Positions 8,799 through 16,581 of a stretch of DNA of 64,000 nucleotides are shown here, piece after piece. The position numbers and the translations under genes were made by a program. Where the stretch lies: assembly GCF_000503215.1 (NCBI RefSeq), contig NZ_KI628539.1, positions 434,001-498,000 on the forward strand, read 5' to 3'. Every line of letters starts with the position of its first letter. Position 1 is the stretch's first letter. The notes under the pieces were generated by a model that saw only the letters and a list, made by a program, of their open reading frames with translations, was not told the DNA's origin and searched no databases. This DNA comes from Pseudomonas canadensis. GTDB lineage: Bacteria; Pseudomonadota; Gammaproteobacteria; Pseudomonadales; Pseudomonadaceae.

Positions 8799-11216
8799 TT
8801 AATCCGGCAGTTTGAACGCCATCACATAGTCACCCTGCTTGGTCCCCAGGGAACCGTGACCGCCGGCCATGACCAGCACGTACTGCTTGCCGTCTTTACC
8901 GGTGTAGGTCATCGGGGTGGTTTGCGCGCCGGCTGGCAGGCGGCCTTCCCACAGTTGCTTGCCGTTTTTCACGTCATAGGCACGCAGGTACTGGTCGAGC
9001 GTACCGCTGAGGAACGCCACGCCACCGGCCGTGGTGAAGGTGCCGCCCAGGCTAGGCACGCCCATGGTCAGCGGAATCGGAACCGGCGCGCTGTCACGCA
9101 CGGTGCCGTTCTTGTGCATCCAAATGGTCTTGTGGGTGGTCAAGTCGACCGCCGCCACGTAACCCCACGCCGGCGCCTGGCACGGCAGGCCCATTGGCGA
9201 GAGCATGGCTTCGAGGATCACACCGTACGGCGCGCCTTTGTTCGGCTGCACGCCTTCGGTTTCGCTGACGCGTGGACCTTGCTTGGCAATATCGGCGGCC
9301 GGGATCAGCTTGGATTTGAATGCCATGTAGCTGGGGTTCACGAACGCGATCTGGCGTACCGGGTCGACGGAAATGCCACCCCAGTCGAACACGCCGAAGT
9401 TACCTGGGTAAACGATCGAACCTTGCAGCGATGGCGGGGTGAAAGCACCGTCGTAGCGCATGGATTTGAAATCAATGCGGCACAGCAGTTGGTCGAACGG
9501 CGTCACGCCCCACATGTCACGCTCTTTGAGCGGGGGTGGCATGAAGTTCAGGTCGGACTTCGGTTGGGTCGGCGAAGTGCGGTCGCCGGCTACAGCGCCT
9601 TGCGGTACAGCCACTTCGTGGATCGGCACTACCGGCTGGCCGGTCGCACGGTCCAGCACGTAGATGCTGCCTTGCTTGGTCGACGCCATCACCGCTTGCT
9701 TCACGCCTTCAGCGGTCTTGATGTCGATCAGCGACGGCTGGCCACCCACGTCCATGTCCCACAGGTCGTGGTGAGTGAACTGGAAGGTCCACTTCACGTG
9801 GCCGCTGTCGATGTCCAGGGCGGTCAAGCCGGCGGCGTATTTCTCGGATTCGTCGGTACGGTCGCCGCCGTATTGGTCGGGCATCTGGTTACCCATCGGC
9901 AGGTAGAGCATGCCGAGTTTTTCATCCACGGCGAACATGGACCACATGTTCGGCGAGTTGCGAGTGTAGGTCTTGCCTTCGGCCAACGGGGTGGTGTCGT
10001 CCGGGTTGCCGCTGTCCCAGTTCCACACCAGTTTGCCGGTGTGCACGTCGAACGCGCGGATCACGCCGCTCGGCTCGTCGGTGGAGACGTTGTCGGTCAC
10101 GTGACCGCCGATGACCACCAGGTTCTTGGTCACGGCCGGTGGCGAGGTGGAGTAGTAACCGCCTGGGGCGAAGCTGCCGATGTTGGCACGCAGATCGACC
10201 TGGCCTTTGTCACCGAAGTCTTCGCACATCTTGCCGGTGTCGGCGTTCAGAGCGATCAGACGGGTGTCGGCGGTCGGTACGAAAATGCGTTTCGGGCAGG
10301 CATTCGGCGCGGCAGCCGGGCTGGCGCTGCCGGTCGGGCTCTGCTCGGAAGCGTAGGCGGCGTCATCGTGATACGACACGCCACGGCAGGTCATGTGTGC
10401 CCAGCCCTTGAAGTTTTCGGCACCCTGGCTGCTGATCTTCGGATCGAAGCGCCAGATTTCCTTGCCGGTATCCGGGTCCAGGGCAATCACTTGGCTGTGC
10501 GGCGTGCACACGTAGAGCATGCCGTTGACTTTCAGCGGGGTGTTTTCTGCGGTGGTCTCGCCTGGATCGTTCGGGCCAGGGATGTCACCGGTGCGATACG
10601 TCCACGCCGGCACCAGCTTGTGGGCGTTTTCCGGGGTGATCTGCGCCAGTGGCGAGTAGCGATCGCCGTAGGCCGAACGGCCGTAGGAGTTCCAGTCACC
10701 ATCAGCTTGTGACGGTGCAGCGCTGGCCATGCCAGGGACTGCGTCGCGGTCCAGTTGGCCGGTCTTGACCATTTCACCGGGGTTGGTGAATTGGCTGGCC
10801 AGGGCGGTAGCACCCGCCAGCACTACGGCCACGCTCAGCGCGCCAGTGCCCAGCGGGGCAGGTTGGCCACGCAGCAACGGACGGCGAAACCACGGGAGCA
10901 GCATGACGATACCCAGGGCGAACAGCAGCGCCAGGCGCGGCACCAATTGCCACCAATCCAGGCCGACTTCCCACAGGGCCCACACGGTACTGGCGAACAG
11001 CACCAGTGCGTACAGGCCCAGCGCGGCGCGGCGGGTGGCCAGCAGCAGGATGCCGGTCAGGGTGATGCCGATACCGGCCAGCAGGTAGTACAGCGACCCG
11101 CCGAGCAACGTCAGCTTGATACCCCCGGCCAGCAAGGCCAGGCCCATGATCAGCAGCAAGACGCCTAGCAACCTGGGCAGCAGGCGGCTTGGGCTTGAAG
11201 CACCATCAGTGCTCAT
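8799..11216 (-). CDS. gcd: Membrane-bound PQQ-dependent glucose dehydrogenase
   Basis: 805 residues, the usual length. Seen: five hydrophobic helices in the first 145 residues (quinone-binding membrane part), then a periplasmic eight-bladed PQQ propeller with repeated W-motifs (LDPDTGKEIWRF, ALNADTGK, AFDVHTGKLVWNW, ALDIDSGHVKW, VLDRATGQP, VDLTTHKTIW, AYDVKNGKQLWEG) and the CRGVSYHDD segment. It oxidises glucose to gluconolactone in the periplasm and passes electrons to ubiquinone; it underlies mineral phosphate solubilisation and the gluconate route of pseudomonads. PQQ must come from genes outside the window. GGAG lies 9 bases before the start. Upstream sit two perfect palindromes that may be operators. 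Confidence 0.97.
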   Translation of the reverse strand: MSTDGASSPSRLLPRLLGVLLLIMGLALLAGGIKLTLLGGSLYYLLAGIGITLTGILLLATRRAALGLYALVLFASTVWALWEVGLDWWQLVPRLALLFALGIVMLLPWFRRPLLRGQPAPLGTGALSVAVVLAGATALASQFTNPGEMVKTGQLDRDAVPGMASAAPSQADGDWNSYGRSAYGDRYSPLAQITPENAHKLVPAWTYRTGDIPGPNDPGETTAENTPLKVNGMLYVCTPHSQVIALDPDTGKEIWRFDPKISSQGAENFKGWAHMTCRGVSYHDDAAYASEQSPTGSASPAAAPNACPKRIFVPTADTRLIALNADTGKMCEDFGDKGQVDLRANIGSFAPGGYYSTSPPAVTKNLVVIGGHVTDNVSTDEPSGVIRAFDVHTGKLVWNWDSGNPDDTTPLAEGKTYTRNSPNMWSMFAVDEKLGMLYLPMGNQMPDQYGGDRTDESEKYAAGLTALDIDSGHVKWTFQFTHHDLWDMDVGGQPSLIDIKTAEGVKQAVMASTKQGSIYVLDRATGQPVVPIHEVAVPQGAVAGDRTSPTQPKSDLNFMPPPLKERDMWGVTPFDQLLCRIDFKSMRYDGAFTPPSLQGSIVYPGNFGVFDWGGISVDPVRQIAFVNPSYMAFKSKLIPAADIAKQGPRVSETEGVQPNKGAPYGVILEAMLSPMGLPCQAPAWGYVAAVDLTTHKTIWMHKNGTVRDSAPVPIPLTMGVPSLGGTFTTAGGVAFLSGTLDQYLRAYDVKNGKQLWEGRLPAGAQTTPMTYTGKDGKQYVLVMAGGHGSLGTKQGDYVMAFKLPD

Positions 11217-11316
11217 AGTGTGTTTCTCCGTGACGTTGGAATTATGTATCCCCGTGTTTCTTCACTGTAGATGACGATTCGACACGGGCTTGGTTCAGCG
11301 TTAATTCGGTTTTTCT

Positions 11317-11358
11317 GGGGATAAGTGTGGTTATCCACAGGCGGGCGATTTATCCCCA
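11317..11358. promoter_or_regulatory. Cluster of DnaA-box-like 9-mers upstream of gcd
   Basis: Within about 40 bases there is a perfect TTATCCACA (11331-11339), TTATCCCCA (11350-11358) and, on the other strand, CTTATCCCCA (11317-11326). They lie about 100-140 bases before the gcd start. The first matches the strong DnaA consensus. There is no AT-rich unwinding element or replication gene, so an origin is not implied; transcriptional control or DnaA titration is possible. Confidence 0.5.
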
Positions 11359-11373
11359 GGCGCAGGTCGGTGT

Positions 11374-11389
11374 AAGACAGCGCTGTCTT
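11374..11389. promoter_or_regulatory. Perfect 16-bp palindrome AAGACAGCGCTGTCTT, candidate operator
   Basis: The palindrome is perfect over 16 bases and lies about 160 bases upstream of the gcd start codon, in a spacer with no gene. Its length and symmetry suit a dimeric repressor or activator. I cannot name the regulator. Confidence 0.55.
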
Positions 11390-11431
11390 GGGCGGAGGGG
11401 GAATTCGGCAAGATGGGGTCGACCGCGGACG

Positions 11432-11443
11432 TGAAACGTTTCA
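11432..11443. promoter_or_regulatory. TGAAACGTTTCA palindrome, LacI-family (FruR/Cra or PtxS-like) operator candidate
   Basis: This perfect 12-bp palindrome has the central CG and TGAAAC arms typical of LacI/GalR-family operators. It matches the FruR/Cra consensus and resembles the PtxS operator of glucose genes in pseudomonads, which has two extra central bases. It is about 220 bases upstream of gcd, a glucose gene, which makes sugar-responsive control plausible. Confidence 0.6.
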
Positions 11444-11563
11444 GTTTGTTGCGGCAAGGATAAAGGGAGAGCGCGTCGAGAGAAAGCGTCAATCGCAAGA
11501 TGCATCATTTCAGATTTGGTAACAGTGACAGAACGTCGCTGCAAAGGGCCCTGCAAAACCTGC

Positions 11564-11623
11564 AGGAGCCGGCTTGCCGGCGATGGCGGTTTCAAGGACG
11601 CCATCGCCGGCAAGCCGGCTCCT
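11564..11623. repeat. REP-type palindrome, inverted pair
   Basis: Perfect 25-base arms at 11564-11588 and 11599-11623 separated by 10 bases. The core is the same as at 3125-3192. It lies 22 bases beyond the stop of the ZnuD-like gene and can act as an mRNA 3' stabiliser or terminator-like block between znuD and gcd, which are transcribed in the same direction. Confidence 0.9.
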
Positions 11624-11645
11624 ACAGGTTAGAATTGCGGTGTTT

Positions 11646-13664
11646 TTAGAAGGTGGTTCGAACGCCGAACTGCACACTTCTACCCGGCGCCGGTGCAATG
11701 TCGCGCAAGATCGAGCTGGCATACCGCACAGTCTGGTTGGTCAGGTTTTCACCGTTCACGAACGCCAACCACTGACTGCCACCCATGTTGAAGTGATAAC
11801 CCGCGCTCGCCCCCAACGTGGTGTAGCCATCGGTGCCATTCTCGTTGTCCGGCACTCGGCCTTGGCCCGCTGCATGTTCCACGTCAATGCGCGCCTGCCA
11901 GCGGTCCAGTTCCCACAGCAAACCGCTGTTCAAGCGCAGCGGTGCAATACGCGGCAACGCTTCGCCGGTGTCCAGGTTGGTGGCGCGGGTGTAGTCGCCC
12001 GACAACTCCAGCGCGAACTTACCGTAGGCGCTTTCGCCAAGTTTCCAGTGATCCTGGGCTTCGAAGCCGGCGAAACGTGCACGCACGCCGGAGTATTTGT
12101 ACTCAGGGATGCCGCCTGCGTCTTCTTCACCTTCATCGTTCAGCGTGCGACCGCTGCCCAGCAGGCCTATGTAGTTGGAGAAGCGGCTGTAGAACACGCC
12201 GAAGCTGCCCTTGTGAGTACCATTGTCAAAGCGCAGTGCCAGGTCGCTGGACACGGCTTTTTCTTTCTTCAGGTTGGCATCGCCCAGCTCGTAGGTGCCG
12301 GTGGCGACGTGGGCGCCGTTGGCGTACAGCTCGTAGAAGGTCGGTGCGCGTTCGGTGTAACCCAGAGTCGCGGCCAGGGACCAGACCGGCGTGAGGGTGT
12401 AGACCGCACCGGAAGACAGGCTGCCGGCGGTGAAATCGTTGGATTTGTCGGCACCGGCAAAGCGTGCGTTGCCCTTGGCGTCCGGGTCGACGCTGGTGTG
12501 TTCCAGGCGGCCGCCGAGGCTGAGTTTCAGGCGTTCGGTGGCTTGCATTTCTTCGAGGATGAACAGTGCGCCGGCCGTGGTGTCGGTCTGCGGCACGAAG
12601 GCTTCTTCACCGAGGGCCGAGAACTCGTTGCGGGTTACTTGTGCGCCAACCACGCCATCGAGCGGGCCGATGGGCTGATGGCGGGCTTCAACACGCGCTT
12701 CGTAGCCTTTGTTCTTGAAGATCGTGCCGGTTTCGCCACCTTCGATTTCGCGGTGTTCGTAGTCGGTGTAGCCGGCATCGAGTTTCACCGAGGTAAACGG
12801 GCCTTGCAGGTTGCGGATTTCCGACGCAAACGCGTAGTGATCCTGCTTCATGCGGATACGCACGTCCTGCTCGGCCGGCGAGCCGTAGTTCGCGTCGTAA
12901 TTGCTGTAGGACAAGCCGGCATAACCGTCGTCCCAGGTGTAGGAACCGCCCACGGCCCCGCCGTCCTGGCGTCCGTCACTGTTGCCCAGGCGTGCGTTTT
13001 TACCCGGAGTGTCTTCGGTTGCCGGCGCGTGCCGACTGCGTGCCTGGCCGGGGATTTTCAGGTCATTGAATTCCCGCGCGTTGGCGTCCAGGTGCAAGGC
13101 AAAGGTGCCGTTACCGGCTTCCAGTCTGCCCGCGCTGCTGCGGGTGGTGTCGGCGCCGCCGTAGCGCAGTTCACCGGCACCGTGGATGCCTTCGATGGCC
13201 TCGGTAGGGATGCGGTTGTCGAAGGTGTTGACCACACCGCCGATGGCGCTGCCGCCATACAACAGCGCCGCCGGGCCGCGCACGATTTCAATGCGGTCGA
13301 CGTTGACCGGGTCCAGTGGCACTGCGTGGTCGTAAGACAGCGACGACGCATCCAGCGCGCCCACGCCATTGCGCAGGATGCGAATGCGGTCGCCATCCTG
13401 GCCACGGATGATCGGCCGACTGGCGCCTGGGCCAAAGTACGAAGACGACACGCCCGGTTGTTTGTTCAGGGTTTCGCCGAGGCTACCTTTTTGTTGCAGG
13501 GTCAGGTCATCGCCTTCCAGCACGGTGGTGGGCGAGGCGAGCTGTTCACTGCCCAGCGGGTTGCCGGTGATGACTTGGGGCTGCAGCTCAAGCGCGTGGG
13601 CTTCGGAGCAGATCAACAGGGCGGCGGTAAGCGGGGACAGGCGCCACAGAGAGGAGAAAGACAT
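11646..13664 (-). CDS. znuD: TonB-dependent outer-membrane receptor, ZnuD-like zinc receptor
   Basis: 672 residues from the ATG at 13664, which has AAGGA nine bases upstream; the in-frame ATG at 13673 sits directly on that ribosome-binding site and is less likely. Seen: signal peptide ending LICSEAHA, plug domain (LNKQPGVSSSYFGPGAS, PIIRGQDGDRIRILRNG, IEIVRGPAALLYGG), a His/Asp-rich loop near residue 215, and a C-terminal beta strand ending in F. The length and plug are those of ZnuD-type receptors, which import zinc (some also haem). The best support is the Zur-type palindrome at 13705-13727 just upstream. Substrate call is inference; the TonB receptor call is firm. Confidence 0.88.
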   Translation of the reverse strand: MSFSSLWRLSPLTAALLICSEAHALELQPQVITGNPLGSEQLASPTTVLEGDDLTLQQKGSLGETLNKQPGVSSSYFGPGASRPIIRGQDGDRIRILRNGVGALDASSLSYDHAVPLDPVNVDRIEIVRGPAALLYGGSAIGGVVNTFDNRIPTEAIEGIHGAGELRYGGADTTRSSAGRLEAGNGTFALHLDANAREFNDLKIPGQARSRHAPATEDTPGKNARLGNSDGRQDGGAVGGSYTWDDGYAGLSYSNYDANYGSPAEQDVRIRMKQDHYAFASEIRNLQGPFTSVKLDAGYTDYEHREIEGGETGTIFKNKGYEARVEARHQPIGPLDGVVGAQVTRNEFSALGEEAFVPQTDTTAGALFILEEMQATERLKLSLGGRLEHTSVDPDAKGNARFAGADKSNDFTAGSLSSGAVYTLTPVWSLAATLGYTERAPTFYELYANGAHVATGTYELGDANLKKEKAVSSDLALRFDNGTHKGSFGVFYSRFSNYIGLLGSGRTLNDEGEEDAGGIPEYKYSGVRARFAGFEAQDHWKLGESAYGKFALELSGDYTRATNLDTGEALPRIAPLRLNSGLLWELDRWQARIDVEHAAGQGRVPDNENGTDGYTTLGASAGYHFNMGGSQWLAFVNGENLTNQTVRYASSILRDIAPAPGRSVQFGVRTTF

Positions 13665-13704
13665 CAGACACATTCCTTGGCAAAACGACTAAAAGATTCG
13701 TAAG

Positions 13705-13727
13705 GTGTAGTTACAATATAACATCTC
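13705..13727. promoter_or_regulatory. Zur-type operator between the ZnuD-like gene and the VF530 gene
   Basis: The core GTTA-CAATA-TAAC (13710-13722) is an inverted repeat with 5-base centre, matching the GTTATANTATAAC Zur box of gamma-proteobacteria. It begins about 45 bases upstream of the receptor start codon. A second element with the same arms and spacing precedes the L31 paralogue at 41893-41911, which supports the assignment. It lies in the divergent spacer and may also affect the gene at 13805. Confidence 0.8.
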
Positions 13728-13804
13728 TTTTTCGTTGAGAACGGGAACTTTTTTCTTCGTGCTAAAGTGACCGGCTGTATTTCTACTTTTTGTAAAGGCC
13801 TGGC

Positions 13805-14038
13805 ATGACCGCGACAAGCAACGACCCACTCCACGGCGTGACCCTGCAGCACGTCCTCACCACCCTGGTGGAACATTACGAATGGGAAGGCCTTGCCGAG
13901 CGTATTGATATCCGCTGCTTCAAGAGCGACCCCAGCATCAAGTCGAGCCTGACCTTCTTGCGCAAAACGCCGTGGGCGCGGGAGAAAGTCGAAGGGTTGT
14001 ACGTGAAACTGATGCGTACCAAACGCCCGCTGGATTGA
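13805..14038 (+). CDS. VF530/DUF2132-family small protein
   Basis: 77 residues. Seen: the family pattern DPLHGVTLQ..L..LVEHYGW-like start (here HYEWEGLAERI), the CFKSDPSIKSSLTFLRKTPWAR block and a basic C-terminus. The family is known as small, possibly DNA-binding proteins (VF530 from Vibrio), with no settled function. It is divergent from the zinc receptor across a spacer with a Zur-type site, and is followed after 4 bases by a membrane-protein gene, so the two plus-strand genes are probably co-transcribed. Confidence 0.9.
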   Translation: MTATSNDPLHGVTLQHVLTTLVEHYEWEGLAERIDIRCFKSDPSIKSSLTFLRKTPWAREKVEGLYVKLMRTKRPLD

Positions 14039-14042
14039 ACCC

Positions 14043-14669
14043 ATGAAGCGGTTAGTGGCAGCTGCGGCGCTGGCTGGTTGGACAGGGTTGGTGATTCAGC
14101 AATACCTGATTTTTTATTCGCGCTGGGAGTCTGGCGCCAGCCTGCTGGGCGGGTTGATCAACTTTTTCAGTTTCTTCACCGTGCTGACCAACACCCTGGC
14201 GGCGGTGGTGTTGAGCTACGCGTGGGTCGACCGCGATTCAGCCGCAAAGCGGTTTTTCCTTGAGCCCAAAGTCAGCAGTGGGGTCGCCGTGAGCATCGTG
14301 GTGGTGAGCCTGGCCTACAACCTGTTGCTGCGGCATTTGTGGCAGCCCGAAGGCTTTCAGTTTATTGCCGACGAATTGCTGCACGACGTGATGCCGGTGC
14401 TGTTTTTTATCTATTGGTGGCGGTGCGTTCCCAAGGGCAACTTGCAGCTCAAGCACGTTGCGGGGTGGGTGATCTACCCGCTGGTGTACTTTGGCTATGT
14501 GCTGCTGCGCGGGGATTTGCTCGGGCAGTATCAATACCCGTTCATTGATGTGGGGACTCTTGGTTATCCACAGGTGTTTGTGAATGCCGGGGGGATATTG
14601 GTGGGGTTTTTACTGATTGCGTTGGCAGTAGTAGGGTTGGACAGGTTTCTGAAACCACCACAAATCTAA
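14043..14669 (+). CDS. Pr6Pr/FAR-17a-like six-helix membrane protein
   Basis: 208 residues with six hydrophobic segments (about 3-22, 37-62, 78-98, 112-128, 140-158, 178-200). Seen: INFFSFFTVLTNTLAA near residue 40 and HDVMPVLFFIYW near residue 118, both typical of Pr6Pr-type proteins related to AIG1/FAR-17a. Some eukaryotic relatives hydrolyse lipid esters using Thr and His; a Thr in TVLTNT and a His in LLHDVMP are present here, so a membrane hydrolase is possible, but this is inference. Starts 4 bases after the upstream stop. Confidence 0.85.
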   Translation: MKRLVAAAALAGWTGLVIQQYLIFYSRWESGASLLGGLINFFSFFTVLTNTLAAVVLSYAWVDRDSAAKRFFLEPKVSSGVAVSIVVVSLAYNLLLRHLWQPEGFQFIADELLHDVMPVLFFIYWWRCVPKGNLQLKHVAGWVIYPLVYFGYVLLRGDLLGQYQYPFIDVGTLGYPQVFVNAGGILVGFLLIALAVVGLDRFLKPPQI

Positions 14670-14670
14670 T

Positions 14671-14750
14671 GTGGGAGCCGGGCTTGCCCGCGATGGCGAA
14701 GTGTCAGTCGACAGATGCACCGCTATCGCAGGCCAGCTTCCACATTTGAT
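14671..14750. repeat. Degenerate REP-like hairpin
   Basis: GGGAGCCGGGCTTGCCCGCGATGGC (positions 14673-14697) is a diverged REP core facing a much decayed opposite arm (CGCAGGCCAGCTTCCAC, 14727-14743). It lies between convergent genes and may serve as a weak bidirectional transcription barrier. Confidence 0.55.
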
Positions 14751-14770
14751 CTTCAGTGTGTTCGAGGCGC

Positions 14771-15538
14771 CTAGTCTTCTTCGCTGCCCTCGGCACGCCA
14801 GTAGCCCACGGCCTTGAGAAACTCTTCATTAACCTTGTGGGTATCCAGCAACAGCCGCCGCACCTGGCGTGACAGCTTGGACTCGGTGGCGACAAAGCTG
14901 TACAGCGAGCCACTGGGCAGCGTCAGTTTCTGCACGGTATCCAGCAGATCATCCTGGCCGCGAATCACCCAGATTACCTCAACATCGGCAGCACTCTTCA
15001 GTGCCTGCTTTTCAGCCGCATTGGCGATCTCAAGCACTGCCAGCACCTTGCGCCCCGCCGGCAGTTCTTCCAGGCGTCGCGCAATGGCGGGCAGGGCGGT
15101 TTCATCGCCGATCAGCAGGTAGCTGTCAAAGATGTCCGGCACGATCATCGAGCCCCGTGGCCCACCGATGTACAGGTGCTGGCCGACCTTTGCCTGCTCG
15201 GCCCACGTGGAGGCCGGGCCATCGCCGTGCAGCACGAAGTCGATATCCAACTCACCGATGCTCAAGTCAAAGCGACGCGGCGTGTAGTCGCGCATGGCCG
15301 GCTGTGGGCCGTCGCCCTTGATGGTGAAGGCCGGGCTTTCCAGCGCGGCCTGCTCGGCGGCGTTCTGTGGAAACAGCAGCTTGATGTGATCGTCGGCACC
15401 CAGGCTGACAAACCCCGCCAGCTCTGGCCCGCCCAGGGTGATGCGACGCATGCGCGGTGTGATGTCGACCACCCGCAACACTTGCAGGCGGCGGCGTTTG
15501 ATTTCGTGGGTCACGCGGTGGATGGCTTGAGTATTCAT
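14771..15538 (-). CDS. Siderophore-interacting FAD protein (YqjH/ViuB-like ferric reductase)
   Basis: 255 residues. Seen: RRITLGGPEL strand, FAD-binding RDYTPRRFD near residue 82, a GPRGS loop near residue 128, and LLIGDETALPAIARRLEEL near residue 142, the diagnostic order of the SIP family. These cytoplasmic enzymes reduce ferric siderophores with NADPH to release iron. The start overlaps the stop of the PadR-type gene upstream (ATGA at 15535-15538), so the two are translated together. The arrangement matches Escherichia coli YqjI/YqjH, where YqjI represses the reductase and responds to nickel/iron. A decayed paralogue is present at 24765-24919. Confidence 0.93.
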   Translation of the reverse strand: MNTQAIHRVTHEIKRRRLQVLRVVDITPRMRRITLGGPELAGFVSLGADDHIKLLFPQNAAEQAALESPAFTIKGDGPQPAMRDYTPRRFDLSIGELDIDFVLHGDGPASTWAEQAKVGQHLYIGGPRGSMIVPDIFDSYLLIGDETALPAIARRLEELPAGRKVLAVLEIANAAEKQALKSAADVEVIWVIRGQDDLLDTVQKLTLPSGSLYSFVATESKLSRQVRRLLLDTHKVNEEFLKAVGYWRAEGSEED

Positions 15539-16056
15539 TGGTCTTTCCCGTCGGCAATGGCTTGAGCGGTGCGATTGAGCAGCGCCGCGACACGAACGAT
15601 TTCTTCCGGGCTCCAGCGCCCGTGGTGCGAGTGCAGGGCATGACGCACGTTATGTACCGCCTCATGGATTTCCGGTGGGCGGTCATGGCCGCGCAGTGAG
15701 CGCTTGCTCACGTCGATGCGCATGCGCACGCCGTCCAGGGCGACCTGTTGCTCGCTTATGAAGAGACGACCGGCGTCGGTGATTGTGTAGCGTTTTTTTC
15801 CGCCATCGGCGTCGCCCTGGATCAAATCGCTTTCTTCGAGGAACGTCAGGGTCGGGTAAATCACGCCAGGGCTGGGGCTGTAGGCGCCGTCGAACAGGCT
15901 TTCGATCTGGCGGATCAAGTCATAGCCGTGGCAGGGCTGTTCGGCGATCAACGCGGGCAGCAGCAATTTCAAATCGCCGGGCGCAAATACCCGTGGACCG
16001 CGACCGCGGCCGGAGCGCGGGTCAAAACCGTCGCGCGGGTGAGGATGGTCTCGCAT
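15535..16056 (-). CDS. PadR-family repressor, YqjI-like
   Basis: 173 residues. Seen: an N-terminal tail rich in Arg, His and Asp (MRDHPHPRDG), then the winged-helix domain with HGYDLIRQIE and the signature YSPSPGVIYPTLTFLEE near residue 60, GGKKRY wing, and a C-terminal helical dimerisation part containing HEAVHNVRHALHSHH. The core is very close to YqjI. The E. coli protein has a long Cys/His metal-binding tail that is here reduced to a few His, so metal sensing, if present, may use the C-terminal histidine cluster instead. It probably represses itself and the following reductase gene through the palindrome at 16091-16102. Confidence 0.9.
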   Translation of the reverse strand: MRDHPHPRDGFDPRSGRGRGPRVFAPGDLKLLLPALIAEQPCHGYDLIRQIESLFDGAYSPSPGVIYPTLTFLEESDLIQGDADGGKKRYTITDAGRLFISEQQVALDGVRMRIDVSKRSLRGHDRPPEIHEAVHNVRHALHSHHGRWSPEEIVRVAALLNRTAQAIADGKDQ

Positions 16057-16078
16057 GGTAGGAGCCTCTGTGTGTGTC

Positions 16079-16103
16079 TAGATATAACGTAAGATATATC
16101 TTG
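16079..16103. promoter_or_regulatory. PadR-type operator candidate
   Basis: A perfect 12-bp palindrome AAGATATATCTT at 16091-16102 is preceded by a related half AGATATAAC (16080-16088). It lies 24-46 bases upstream of the PadR gene start, where the promoter must be. PadR and YqjI operators are AT-rich inverted repeats of this kind. Confidence 0.65.
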
Positions 16104-16581
16104 TCTTCGACGCAAGGGCTTTCGACAGACGGTCTCCCAGTGCTCGTGCATGCTTTGATGTGTGGTTGGGATGTCCCAAATCATCGCTATTGATTTTTAG
16201 TATGTGTAATCCAGCTCTTACATACTGTTTCTACATTGAGTTTTTACAACTAACGTTCGTGTAGTTCAATTCTTACAGGCATTTCTCAAGTTTTGGCAAG
16301 TTGCCATACTTTTCCTATATCTCTCGGTATAACAAGGCTACGCCGCTGTCTGAATTGCCCGGCTTACGTACTCAACGTATCAGATGGAAACTTACCTCGC
16401 CTCGAACGGATGCTGATTTGCAATACAAATAGTTGGAAAAGTTGCTTCGCGCTTAATGGCGTGATTCACACGTTTATCTGTATCAAATCAGACGCTATAT
16501 CCCGATCGATGCTGACTGAGTCCTACGCACTCCTGCGGCAGGGTTTCTCTATGACATTCAATACTGTGTGAGTACGTGCAA
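16104..16581. other. AT-rich gene-free spacer upstream of the fimbrial genes
   Basis: About 480 bases of distinctly lower GC than the flanks, with T-rich runs and no convincing gene; the open frame 16293-16571 has no recognisable features. It holds the likely promoter of the fimbrial locus at about 16293-16321. The base composition suggests a regulatory region acquired with the locus. Confidence 0.6.
16293..16321 (+). promoter_or_regulatory. Candidate sigma-70 promoter with overlapping inverted repeat
   Basis: TTGGCA (16293-16298) and TATATC (16316-16321) are 17 bases apart, a fair -35/-10 pair. An inverted repeat TGGCAA-G-TTGCCA (16294-16306) overlaps the -35 element and could be an operator. 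The fimbrial start would then have a leader of about 250 bases. Assigned by inspection only. Confidence 0.4.

Noticed and set aside
8778..10712. 644-residue open frame antisense to gcd
   Set aside because: It mirrors the codon bias of gcd, has no recognisable domain and begins within the terminator region.
11317..11358. DnaA-box cluster as a replication origin
   Set aside because: No AT-rich unwinding region, no dnaA/dnaN or repA gene nearby, and only three boxes.
11574..13703. 709-residue open frame antisense to the zinc receptor
   Set aside because: Starts inside a REP palindrome and is low-complexity Val/Gly/Arg sequence typical of high-GC antisense frames.
16293..16571. 92-residue open frame upstream of the fimbrial genes
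   Set aside because: Lies in an AT-rich spacer, overlaps the likely promoter and shows no protein-like pattern.
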